Assembly: GCF_018139145.2 (NCBI RefSeq) | Contig: NC_059475.1 | Span: 13,791,437 to 13,855,436, forward strand | DNA from: Gymnogyps californianus | Lineage: Eukaryota > Chordata > Aves > Accipitriformes > Cathartidae | DNA: 64,000 nucleotides | Reading direction: 5' to 3' | Notes under the pieces: model-generated | The model's input: only the letters and a program-made list of their open reading frames with translations | Told to the model about the DNA's origin: nothing | The model's database searches: none | Translations under genes and position numbers: made by a program | Shown: piece after piece, positions 38,615 through 50,200 of the stretch | Position numbering within the stretch: the first letter of the stretch is position 1 | How the letters are laid out: the number at the start of each line of letters is the position of its first letter

Positions 38615-39995
38615 AAATGCAAGATCTGTGTTACTAATGGTGGTAGCTGCTTTTATTTATTTTTCCAAGGGATTGTAGTCTTCTGCTGTAAGACCTGCTA
38701 TCCATTTCTTCCTTTGATATCAAAATATGGAAGTGGGTCTGTTGGGTTCGGGTCCCCCCGCTGCCCCCCAGGTTAAGAGAACGCTGTAGATTACGGCTTC
38801 TGGCGTTCACTGGAGTGAATACTGATGGTTATGGTATTGCACAACATTTCATAAAACAGTTTGTGACCGAAATTACATTTGTTGTTTAGCTGGTAGTAAA
38901 TCCTCCAGGTTAGCTCAGAAAGGCCATCTAGGTCCAAGCAGTTTGACATAGACTCCTTAAATCACTGTCCCAGGCCCCTGGCATGTACTGTACTCTTCTG
39001 ATGATTAGGTTGTAAATGAAAAATACGGTCAGCGTTAACTCTACAGAATGGGGACTTGATCTACAGGACCTACCTGCCCCTCCACTTCTTCACCAAGCTT
39101 CGTCTCCATGCACTATTGCGAGTGACACCAAAGAGGGTAAAAGTTGCCTGAATTCTTTCCAGTTGCCTAATTCAACTGTTTAAAGTTTCTCCAAAAACTT
39201 CTCCACCAAGGAGCAATTCTGCTTTCCCTCCCCTTTGCACGGCTCCCTCACAGGCCCTAGGTTTGTCTGGGAGATGATCTTGGAGAGCTGAACAAGAGGG
39301 AAAGAGGTTTTTCACTGAAAATTTAGAGACTGGGAAATCCTTTTTCTTTCCTTTTTTCTCCCTTTCCTTTTCCCACAAAGCATCCCTGTTCCTGGTATTC
39401 AAGGGAGAATATAATTACTTAAAAATAAAAATTGAGAATTTTGCAAGTATTTCCCAGGTGACGTGCCTGTTGGTTATTTGTGTACTTAACTTGAAACTAG
39501 ACACTCCTGGTTATGGATGGCTTATCCCTGAATCTGCTGGAAAAGAACATTTCAGGTGATTTCTTGCCAGCGAAGCTATAGGTTAAATGATTTACAGGTG
39601 CTGGCCTTTCATGGTGGTGGCTCCTCTGCCTGGTGCACCCCGAGGAAGTTTTCTCCCGGAACTGTCAGGAGGACACGGGTGTTTGTTGGACAGGGAGATT
39701 TCTGTGGGAGACAGGAAGGTGCTGCACGTGGGGGCCACCAGCAGCCCTTCCAAGCCGTCAGCCAGATGCTTGTATTTTCACTTCAGTCTTGCTGTGGTTT
39801 TTCCAGTTAGCTTTTTCAGCCTGACTTCACAGGGCTCAGATACTTTATTTTAGGGGCACGGGCTGGGGAGGGGGAAATCAATTTTTTTCTTTCTCCTTCA
39901 ACTTTCTTGCAAGTCACTGGACTTTTATATTTATTTCCCGGGTAGCCTATGTGCAATTATTCTGATTAGATCCCACTCGCCACTTCTCTGCTATG

Positions 39996-40017
39996 GCACG
40001 CGCGCACACGCGCATAC
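39996..40017. repeat. 22-nt alternating purine-pyrimidine tract (Z-DNA prone)
   Basis: From G39996 to C40017 purines and pyrimidines alternate without a break, mostly as GC and AC steps (gcacgcgcgcacacgcgcat). Such tracts can adopt the left-handed Z form under negative supercoiling. It also concentrates CpG dinucleotides in an AT-rich neighbourhood. Confidence 0.75.
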
Positions 40018-41261
40018 CCTAAACCTTAAAAGGAAAATAAAAGCTGCTATTTCCTATTTTCATAAATGAAAAGATGTTTCAAGTATTGGGAGACACTGAA
40101 AGAAATTCTGCAGTTTGAAGATACTTCAACTTAACTACTAATTGCAGAGGACCAGTGGGCGTAATTTTGGCACTATATTAGCTTTGCCACTCCATGAATA
40201 ATTTGCATACAAAATGCTTTATTTTGGCAATCTATTAAAGAGCTATACAGTATTTGTGGCTTATCGCATTCACGCAGGAAGCAGGATCCTTGGCCATCTC
40301 GTTAAATTCTGTTGATGCATAACAATTTAAAGCATGGCACAAGCTGGTATGACATTTAAAGATGCCTTCACTTAATTATATTACACAAATATTGGGTTGT
40401 TTATCCTTGGGAATAAAGTCTTTTTGAAGTCAAAGTTGGCATGCGTATAAAGGAGTAAATTTTAACTGATCCCTCAAGTGGGCCTCCTAGCTGCAAATTG
40501 GGGTTCTTGCATTTTTTAAATTATTTGTGATAAGAAGCATTACACTTTGAATACAGCCACTGGAGTTTGTTTGGTACTCCCCCCTTCTTCTCCTCTAATG
40601 GAAAATACGCTCTTTAGCAATAAATTGTCACACGAAACCAGAGGGGTAAGTGTAGGTTAGGGGGAGAAATGGGACAAACAGTGGCAGTCGTAACAGTTTG
40701 TGGCTGCAAAAATTCCTCACTTTTGTCTTCAACAGGAGGAAAAAGTCGTGTAACAGTGTCTATAGACGGTTTGCATAGAAGCAATGGGGAAATTAGGGTA
40801 AAAGAAAAATCAATGCTTTTTTTTTATCCCCAGAAGGATAATCAGCATGAAGCAAACATTGGAGTTTGGGTTTCTCTGTAGATAATAAATCGAAAGGCTG
40901 CAAACCTAAAATTCATATTGTTCACTTTAGTGGGGTGATCACATTTTCTTCAGTGGTAGAAGGTACTTTTATATATATCACACGCAGAAGCTGAAGGGAA
41001 AAAGACTGAGAACGGGCTGGGCAGAAAGGTCTCCAGCCCAGTAAAAGGCACATACATGGAGATCCTAGATGAGGAAAATGAAACCATCCATTTGCCAGTG
41101 TTGGGAAGAAAGTGTGATCATTTTGCTCTGTAGATGATGTTAATTATAGAGAACAGATCACATTTCAGCTCACTGGACAGTAAAAGAGAAGATTGCTGGG
41201 TGATAAAAATCCTGGATTGGAGCAGGAGCTTTCCTCCATTTCCTACCCCACTTTGACCAGC

Positions 41262-41781
41262 AAAAGGAAAAGAAAGGAAAGGAAAGGAAAGGAAAGGAAA
41301 GGAAAGGAAAGGAAAGGAAAGGAAAGGAAAGGAAAGGAAAGGAAAGGAAAGGAAAGGAAAGGAAAGGAAAGGAAAGGAAAGGAAAGGAAAGGAAAGGAAA
41401 GGAAAGGAAAGGAAAGGGAAAGGAAGGGAAAGGGAAAGGGAAAGGGAAGGGAAGGGAAGGGAAGGAAGGAAAGGAAAGGAAAGGAAAGGAAAGGAAAGGA
41501 AAGGGGAAAGGGGAAAGGGGAAAGGGGAAAGGGGAAAGGGGAAGAGAAGAGAAGAGAAGAGAAGAGAAGAGAAGAGAAGAGAAGAGAAGAGAAGAGAAGA
41601 GAAGAGAAGAGAAGAGAGAAGAGACGAAACGAGAAAAGAAAAGAAAAGAAAAAGAGAAAAGAAAAGAAAAGAAAAGAAAAGAAAAGAAAAGAAAAGAAAA
41701 GAAAAGAAAAGAAAAGAAAAGAAAAGAAAAGAAAAGAAAAGAAAAGAAAAGAAAAGAAAAGAAAAGAAAAGAAAAGAAAAG

Positions 41782-41812
<31 letters not shown>

Positions 41813-41818
41813 GACAAA
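41262..41818. repeat. Compound purine pentanucleotide microsatellite (GGAAA, GGGGAAA, GAAGA, GAAAA)
   Basis: About 555 bases are almost entirely A and G on the + strand. In order: 28 uninterrupted GGAAA units (41276-41415); a section of GGGAAA and GGGAA variants (to about 41467); a second GGAAA run (to about 41502); GGGGAAA heptamers (to about 41540); about 15 GAAGA units (41541-41615); a short interruption with C residues (about 41612-41632); and 30 uninterrupted GAAAA units (41656-41805). The first 363 bases (41262-41624) contain no pyrimidine, so triplex (H-DNA) formation is possible. Long open frames on both strands here are Lys/Glu/Gly or Phe/Ser/Leu repeats and are not genes. Copy number may be affected by assembly. 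Confidence 0.97.
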
Positions 41819-43679
41819 ACTAGGGAACAATCCTACCTAACCTTACTTGTAAATAAATGGGATGACCTCCAGGTACGGACAGACCATCACTTAGAGGGTC
41901 ACATTAAATGGCCTTCTGTCCCTTTCTAGACTTATTTTAGAAGCAAAATGTGGTGGCTTGAAATGACTTCATGTTTGTTCAGTTGGGTAATCAGAAACAT
42001 TCAGTTCACCCAATTCTTGCATAATGTAGGAAAAATATATGGTATTTCATTCTCACCAAAACCAGTCATACACAAGGAATTCATTAAACACAGCTTAGAG
42101 TGCTTGTCTGGGTAGTTATAACTAATATTTTTCTCCTTTGGTTTAGCCGAGATACTATGTCGCATAGAACAATTAACTTTATATTCCATTTCTCAGTATA
42201 CTCGTTCAGCTATTTAGAGGGTTTTTAAAAAAATGGTATATATATATTAATTTTAATTCTGTAGTTTCTCTTATTCAGCCACAGTTCTGCCAGCTGCAGC
42301 TCTGAGCTGTGGTTCACCTGGGAACTTCTTTGCCCCTCAAGTCTGAAAAAGCTGAAAAGAAGGGCTGGTCCTGGTGTGGTGGTCTCATCTCCTTCGTACC
42401 TGTACTTTGCAAAGCGGCATTGCTGTGAATAAGTATATTGGAAAACATGCAGGCCAGTGGCAATTAGCACCACTGCACCAGAGGCAGAGCTGCTCCTTTC
42501 ACTCAAGGAGAAATTTGGATCCTCAATCTACTTTTGGCTTTGTTGTGTGTTCCCCCTATAATTAATTAACTAATGAGCTGATATGAAGTAATTTTGTATA
42601 TCATGGACTATTGATAAAATCAGTGTTAAGTATATTAGCAATTAGGAAACTAAGAGGATGTTAGGAATCCTTACGTCCAATTAAGTACTATGATTTAAAT
42701 TACCATCCTCCCATTATCCTCCGTTTCAATCTGCAAACTGTCCCTTATTGATCATGGATGTGTATAGATGCACTCCTGGAGATGCTACACCGCGTCTTGG
42801 ACTATCTGCCAGTGCAGCAGGACGGATCCGTGCACAGGCATTATGTCTGGAGCCCCAACCAGCTGGTCAGCCAGACTGAGGCACCTGAGTGTCTTCAAAC
42901 ACACAAGTCTCCTTAGCCTAAATCCCATTGATTTTTGGTAAGATTTAAGAGCCCCAGCTTCGTCCTTAGATCACCGCAGCTTCATGAGCGCTGGCACATC
43001 TGGTCCCTGCTGGTGCCTGCGGCCAAAAACACGGGGATGCGCTCCCGAAACGGGTAGACATGGAGCGGGGTCTGAGTCCTGTTGGTGTCCCCGAGTGGTA
43101 CGGCCCCACCAAGGTGGCCTGAAACACTCAGAGCGGGACTGCCCCGGCGTGCTCTGTAAATTAGCTAGGCACATCAATAGCTTTTAAAATCTGGCGTTAA
43201 GGCTTTGGTCCTCAAAGTGTTGTGGAACCTGCCTTTAACCAATTAAGGCTTTTCCAATGACTGGAGCACGGGTGAGCAACTCCCACTGGTGTAATTTTTT
43301 ATCAGGGGTTGATTACCTAACTTTAAGGATCTGCACCGAAGGACTGGCTCAAGTTACTGTCTGAAAGTACGTATTTTCAGCCACTCATCTGCCCTATAGA
43401 CTATCAGGAGACTAATCTGTTACTAAAAGGAAAAGGTACTAATTTTTAGTCCTTCTAAGCAAAAAAAAAAAAAAAGTAAGTTCTGCACAGAAATATTCTT
43501 AATTATCTCAGAGAGGAAAAGTCTGCTTAAAAGCTGTGGTTTCCAGCAATGTAGTGAGGTCTCCCCCTGCAACTACTTCCAACACAAATTAAACAGCATT
43601 CATATCTACCCTGGTAAACAGCATATTCTTTACTGTTTCTACCAAGTGCAGCCCTAATATTTATCTTACACTTTCTATT

Positions 43680-43751
43680 CGTTGTGAGATTCGGTTGAAT
43701 AAATTTTAACTTCATCGTTGTGAGATTCGGTTGAATAAATTTTAGCTTCAT
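43680..43751. repeat. 36-bp tandem duplication
   Basis: A 36-base unit beginning CGTTGTGAGATTCGGTTGAA and ending CTTCAT at 43680-43715 is repeated at 43716-43751 with a single A-to-G difference. One substitution implies a recent event. The copies are adjacent with no spacer, so slippage or a microhomology-mediated duplication is more likely than transposition. Confidence 0.92.
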
Positions 43752-44171
43752 AATAAACATCTCTCGGAGTTAATGGACCAGCAGAGGGGCTGCTGAGCTC
43801 CAAGCTCCACCAGCAACGCCAGCGACTCCCCGGGAATTACTTGCAGGTGCAGGTACTTGGCAATGCTCAGGGCTTGCCAAACGCAGGCAGTAATGACTGG
43901 CATAAAAAGTTTGGCCGGCATGTTAGACGAACTGGGCACACCGCAAAGCCATGGCTTGCAGATCTCCTGCCCCCAGTTCAGCAGCAGTTCCACCAGCTAT
44001 CTGTCTGCAATCAGGAGAAGCGCCTCATTGCTGTAGTTGTAACACCCTGAAAAGCAGGCTGCGGCACAACGTGATGGTCTGCTGCACAGCCTAAGGATGT
44101 AACGCGGATGACTGGGCAAAGTAAGGAAAACCTATAACATCAGCTCATACTCATTAATAATTTTGGGGGGT

Positions 44172-44232
44172 TTTCCCCTTTCTTTTCTTTTTCTTTCTTT
44201 TTTCTTTTTCTTTTTCTCTTTTTTTTTTTTTA
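44172..44232. repeat. Polypyrimidine tract (T/C-rich)
   Basis: About 60 bases consist only of T and C, with TTTTC and TTTCT words and a terminal poly-T. It is short and irregular compared with the purine array at 41.3 kb. Confidence 0.85.
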
Positions 44233-47200
44233 ATTGCTTAATGTAAAATTGAGAGCACCAATTTTTGCAGCTACATCAATTTTTAGCTGTAAGAAGTTAG
44301 GAAACACAAGATGTACGCACTGTAGTTATTTGTCACTGATGTGTGAGCCTACAATCCCAGCCCTCACAGCCATACCTAGCCGAAAGGTAGGTGCCTGGCC
44401 TTTTCAGGTTTTCAAGAGCAGTCATATAAGGCACAGCCATGCCATGGTAGTGCAAGCCTTGGTCCTCGCAGGATCAGCTAACTGCCTTTTCTCTATGCAT
44501 TGTTCAAAGCGTAACTGCGTATGTGAGCAGAACGACAAGCCTGAGAGTCAGCTGCCACAGTGGCCGGGACCAGAGCTGAAGGGAGCGGGAGCTAACAGGC
44601 AGGAGGTGTTGAGGGGGGAGGCTATGCGGGGAAGACGAGCACGGGGTGACTGCCAGACCATGTGGCTGGTCTGATCTTGCGCTCTTCAGGGGCTTTTTAA
44701 TTTCAGTGGATGATGCCTGATTTGCAGATAGAATATGGGCCTTTGGGCTAATTTTACTTAATCTTACAAGATCTCCTGAGAGATTTTTAATGGGAACTCC
44801 ATATTAACTGTCCCTACAGCTGCACATCCAAAGATTATTTAAACTTGAATGTCTTCTCAGCCTTTATCATTGAAAATCATAAGCTATCATTTCTACCCTT
44901 TTCACCAAGCCCTTGATTATTCCTTCATCCCTATGCTGTTGCAGCTGCAGTGTCTCTCTTTGAGGCTGTCTCCTCCTCTTACAGTTTCTGAGAGTGGGAC
45001 TTTCTATGGCAAGAGGTACTCGTGTCGTTCTTCCTTTTCTCATTTGTGGGAATCATCTGTCGGCAGTAGCAACACTGTTGTGCCCAGAGGCTTCAACCAA
45101 GCTCTAAACATATAAAATGGGGACCATAGCTGAAGTCCTGGTAGCAACTGGAGGAGCACAACCAAGCAGAGAAAAAGGCACAGAGAGGTTGAATGACTTA
45201 AGTAAAGACACATGGAAAGTAAGTAACTGCCCCAGAAATAACAAGTCCCCTGTAACTTTGGTTAATGTTCTGCTCTTTGATCTGCCTGTCTTCTGGTGAC
45301 TAGTCCTATCTGGTGCTGCAGAGCTGCAGAAGGATGGATGTGCTGTATGGAATTGGGCTGTCCATGCATTTCTTGCATGAGAAGAATGGCATTTGAATCA
45401 CACCCCAGAGTAAGGTGCACTTGAGCTTGTGTGGGAGGTGCATGTCCCTTCAAAGGTGTAGGGCTTCACTTCTGAAAATTACCTTGGTGATAACGGATGA
45501 CCATGAACACCCTATCAGTCTTATTCTTCCAGTTTGCTTCCAGCTCAATCATTTTGGGGGGGAGGGTTCCTCCAGCATCTGGTTGGAGTTTTATGGTCTG
45601 TGCATTTGCGTGCTGTCAGGTATGCGCATGAGAATTGTTTTACCCCTGATATTTGGCTGTTTCTCACGTGTGACAGAAACCTGCTGTGCTCTTTTTGCTG
45701 ATTCTGATGCCTCACACTCCACACGTACCTGGCCTGTTTAGTTATCACACTGAAACACGCTCCAGTATTAGCTTGTTGTTGTTCACATGTACAGAGTACC
45801 ACCTCTGAACAATATGGTCCGCGACACCTGTGTTGGCATTGCTTGCATTAAATGACAGCATTTCGTACAAGCGCTGAATTAAAGCCTGAGTAGATATAAA
45901 ACAAGGTGGCTCTACTGACTTGCAGTTTTCAAGCCGTGCTTAGCTGTCTTCTTACCCCCCAACGCAGAGTCATACGATGGACTTCACGAGGCTGGTTGGA
46001 GTGCTGCTTAGTCAGAAATCAGTATGATTTATATTTTTCTTTTTCCTAACATGATGGGTATCAGTCACAGGACCTGACTTCCTTTTTGATTAGCTCTTAG
46101 TGTTGAAATGTCCTACTCATCCAACACACAGTTTAATATGTGGAATGTTATATTTGAAAAGTTATTATTTAAATACCTTATTTATGTGTTTTGTCATAAA
46201 GTCTATGCAATAAATTGAAAGGCATAAATAATAGGGAGATTCTCCACAACACACATTAATTTCCCGATGTTTTTATCATGTATGTAATGCAAAGTACCAC
46301 TATCGTTCCTTCACCATCGTCATTAACACTGAGAATTAAAAGTAACTGATATATAAAATGTTATTATGCAATACCTGCATTTTCTTCTCATATCTTAGTT
46401 ATCTCCATTATCATAAATGCTACACTCCCTTCTATCAGCACCCACCAGTGAAATGTGCAGTGAGTGTTATGTGTCATGTTCCCACGTAGTATGGGACAGG
46501 GTTTAGCACCATCTAGGAGGGATGCAAATGATATAACATGCATGCTCCTACGGCTGTAAAGAGCATTGGGGTGCTGCTGCTGGCGTTACAATAAATGAGG
46601 TTGCTGTTAACATGGCTTTCCACGAATTCCTATGACTTGCAAAAGATGATGTTGACCAGCCAATTATGTTATATTACCTCTGACTATGAAACAAGGATCT
46701 AATCTGAATCTTATTGATGCTAATGAACATTTTTACACTGACTTCACAATGTGCTGTTGGATCAAGTAGCAATTTATTTTCCTCCAAGGTATTTAAGTTT
46801 TGATTGTGTCCCACAAAACTAGATTCTCTCAGGTCTAATGAGCAGTGCGTAACTCTTGCCCCGTTAAAAGGAAAACTTAGAGGCTGACATTGATGAAACA
46901 AGGTGGATCTTTCCCTCTGCCAGCTATTTGAGTGTTGCGACAAATTTTCTTCTCCCATGAGTTCCTACTAGACACTCAGTTGTTGGTACGGAGGGCAGGG
47001 TCAGCAGTATAAACTTTCAGAGCTTCAAAAAAAGCCCCAACCACAAGGTGTTTCTATAAAGCACATATTTCTGGCCTACTTGAATCCAGCTGTGTGACTT
47101 TCAGGTCAGGAAGAGGAATTACAATACAATCTTCGCTAACTTTTGATTCTCTACAAAAGGTCTTAACAGAATTGGATGAGTTTTATATGAATATGTTAGC

Positions 47201-50200
47201 AGGGTGTACAATAACTCTTTGCTTGCCTTCTTCTCACTGAACTGGTAGGTAGCCTTTCTAGTGTGAATAGAGCCCTTTTTTTGTAATGAAAGACTTATGA
47301 AAATATAATAAATGAATGGAAAGAGAAGCACAGTAAGTTCTGCATCTTTTCATTGATCTGTTATTTTTAGTAAATCACATGTAATCATAACACAAAATCC
47401 TTGAAATATGATGTGACAAAAATAATCAAAAATCAAGCTCAACCTGAAAATTAAAGGCATCAGCTCACATAGTTCATGAAAGCCAGAATATATTTTAGAC
47501 CGTCTAGTTAGCATATTGCAATCTATTTAGCAATGTAGTTAGCATACCACTGCATCTGGTGCAGTGCTGTGTTCCTTATTAATTTTCAATATGTTTATTC
47601 GCCTGCTTTATACTTCAGATCTGCCGGGTGCTGCCAGATGTGCTATGCCATTTCCTCGGATTCAATCCAGGGTTTACCATCTACTTGCCTGCTACTGCAA
47701 CTCTTGCAACACCTGCGCTTACCCCAGGAAGGGGCATAGGAGATGGGTGTTAGGAAGGCAGTCCAACATCCAGCGTGAACACGTGAAGCAAAAATTAATT
47801 ATAGCATATACTGTATGTGATAGAAATGAGTTACTGCCTAATTATGTCTCCTGTTTCCATTCAGATGAATTAACGTTTGTTGTGAGCCCTTGGGAAATGA
47901 GACACACTTTAAAGTTGTAATGAGTGCTATCATTATTGCTTTTGACAGTCATTGAAGTATAATTATCTGATCATCTATTTAAAAAAAAATCAAAACTTGT
48001 TATATATGAGTTCTGAGCTGGCAAATTACAGAACAGTCACCTTAGGAGCTCAACCGCTCAGCTATTTTCTGTAGTGGCACTGCCATCTCCTGGAAAAACA
48101 GAAGTTGTGCTTCCAAATTTTTCACCTTGAGACGAAAGAAACTTTTCAAGAGCAAGAGGTTAAGTACAAAAGCCAACAACCTCTTAAATTTAAGGGGTTA
48201 GGAGCTGCTGAGATACCTGGTTTCAATGTTAGAAATGGCTGCATGGCTCTGTTATCAAAGGATTTTGCTGAGGAACAAGAATGGATGTGATGTTTAGAGC
48301 ATTGTGGGCTACTCCTATCAAAAGGAGATGGTGAGAACAGCTAGGTGCTCCAGAGGTTTGGTGTTTCTTTACAAAACATAAGTTCCCTAAACACATCATG
48401 AATTGCCCACCAAGAAACAGTGCAGTATTACTCTACTTAATGCCCCAGCAGTCAGTAACCCAGAAACAAATACATCCAGATTATGTGATTTTAGCAGTAA
48501 AGAGGTTTGTATTGCAGATTTCATCTGAAAGAAGATGGTATTGCATTTTTTTGTCTGCTTTCTTGGCCCTTCCTGAGCCACACTGTGATAATTAGCGTTG
48601 ACCATCCTACCAATTTACTAAGCAGTTGTTCTGGCTGCCACTGAAGGATTTCCCTCAACTCCAAACACACCTCCCATGTCTCTAAGTCCTGCATTAGTTT
48701 TGTTACTCAGATTTTACATTTGTCCATATCCCCAGTTGTCCTCTGCCCCAATGCCAGCTTTTCCATCAATTAGCTTGGACCTCTGGCTGCTATACCTTTC
48801 AGCCTGAAGAGGAACTGTAGTAAGCACCTCTCACACTCTTCCCAGGCTCAGCTTCTCAGACTGGGTCCAAGACCAGCTGGAGGATGAAGCTGTGGCTCTG
48901 CCCGCAGCGGAGGGGGACTCTTCTCCCTGCCTCAGCTCCCTGTTGCAGAAAGGGATGGGAGATGGGCACCCATGTCTCATGCGGGGCTGCCCTTCCTCAG
49001 GAGACAGACAGGTGAAGCACGTAGCTGCTCAGCGGTGTTCTCTCGCAAGCAAGGCTGAAATCCCCCTCCAGGCCCAGCTACTTCATGCATGTCTTTTCTG
49101 TTTGCATAGTGATAGGGCTGGGGGAAGGCTGCTCTTGTTTCAGCAAAACAGTTTCTTACTGCTTCCTCAAATCATGGAATTGCATTCAACTACAAAAGAT
49201 GAAATCCTTCCTCACTTGCACTTATCAGGTAACCTGTGAGACTATGCATTTTACACCCCACCCCACCCGCCAAATTAGAATACAATTCTAATTACTTTCA
49301 AATTTATCAGGCCTTGTTTTCAGGGTACTTTCATATTTCCAGTCAAAACCAAGGGGTTTTTTTTACCCAAATTCCTCTTTTTTTTTTTTTTTTTTTAAAC
49401 CCAAATTCGTCTTACAATTACTGTCTCTTTGCTGGGGAGAAGCTATGTCTGAACTAGCCACGCTTTATTATCCACACTCGGCTGTAATGGCGATCCATTA
49501 CTCCCACACCTGCCTCAGCTGGTCCCATTCCCGTCTCTGCAGTGCTGGACTATGGGTACGTTGGCTGCTCGGTCAGCCAGCCGCACACAGCTCCAGCTGA
49601 ACGGTTCCCCCTCCCATCAGGCTCCGTATGCTGCAGGGATGCTGGCCTCATAGGCATCCAGAAATTGCACAGCCTTTCGCTAATATTTTGGATTCAAATA
49701 TTTCTTTTCTGCCTGTGATGCATGCAAGATATCAAAGCTGCTGCAAAGGAAGTCACTAGGACTCAGTTGCCCAGCCTGTTCATTTCTTACTGTGCATTCA
49801 GAGAGAAAATTGCTCTCTGAAATAATCCTGTGGATAGTAGGATTGTGGAAAGTGGCACCCACTTTTTTGACTGTGGTCAAAGCAAAAGTTGTGTCTGGTC
49901 TGTTGAGGATTCTCCCTTTATTAGAAACACCTAATCTCCTCTGCAAGTTTTTTATATCACACCTTGTCATAGACTTGCTAAAATTTTTGTAACTTCAGAC
50001 TTGTCCTTCCTTTTTAAAATTATGAAAGAGCATCAGGATTTTATTTTCTTTTAAATAACTTCAGTATAACAAGTTGTTACTGGTACCAATACCTATGAGG
50101 ATTGTTTTTCCCAACCTACAAGAACTCTTTAAAGTTTCAAGTTTTCTTTTAGACAAGAAAAATTTTCCTGTGGTATTGTAGGATACGTACATGCCAAGTT

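Larger units (their letters stand above)
19207..41261. other. Intergenic DNA between LMO1 and RIC3, central block
   Basis: About 22 kb without a recognisable gene. GC-richer parts (20.0-20.9 kb, 22.5-23.6 kb, 24.6-25.3 kb, 28.4-29.2 kb, 32.3-32.8 kb) give overlapping open frames on both strands with no family resemblance. AT-rich parts, especially 33.5-41 kb, look like ordinary non-coding or possibly regulatory DNA with homeodomain-type TAATTA words. Distinct elements inside (tandem duplications, trinucleotide run, candidate enhancer, Z-DNA tract, possible old LINE end) are listed separately. Transposon content is strikingly low, as in bird genomes generally. Confidence 0.7.

Noticed and set aside
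41170..41840. Frames of about 200 codons on both strands
   Set aside because: They are translations of the purine pentanucleotide array (Lys/Glu/Gly on one strand, Phe/Ser/Leu on the other).
41819..41940. Possible LINE fragment after the pentanucleotide array (gggatgacctccaggt)
   Set aside because: The resemblance to a CR1 tail is limited to about a dozen bases and may be chance.
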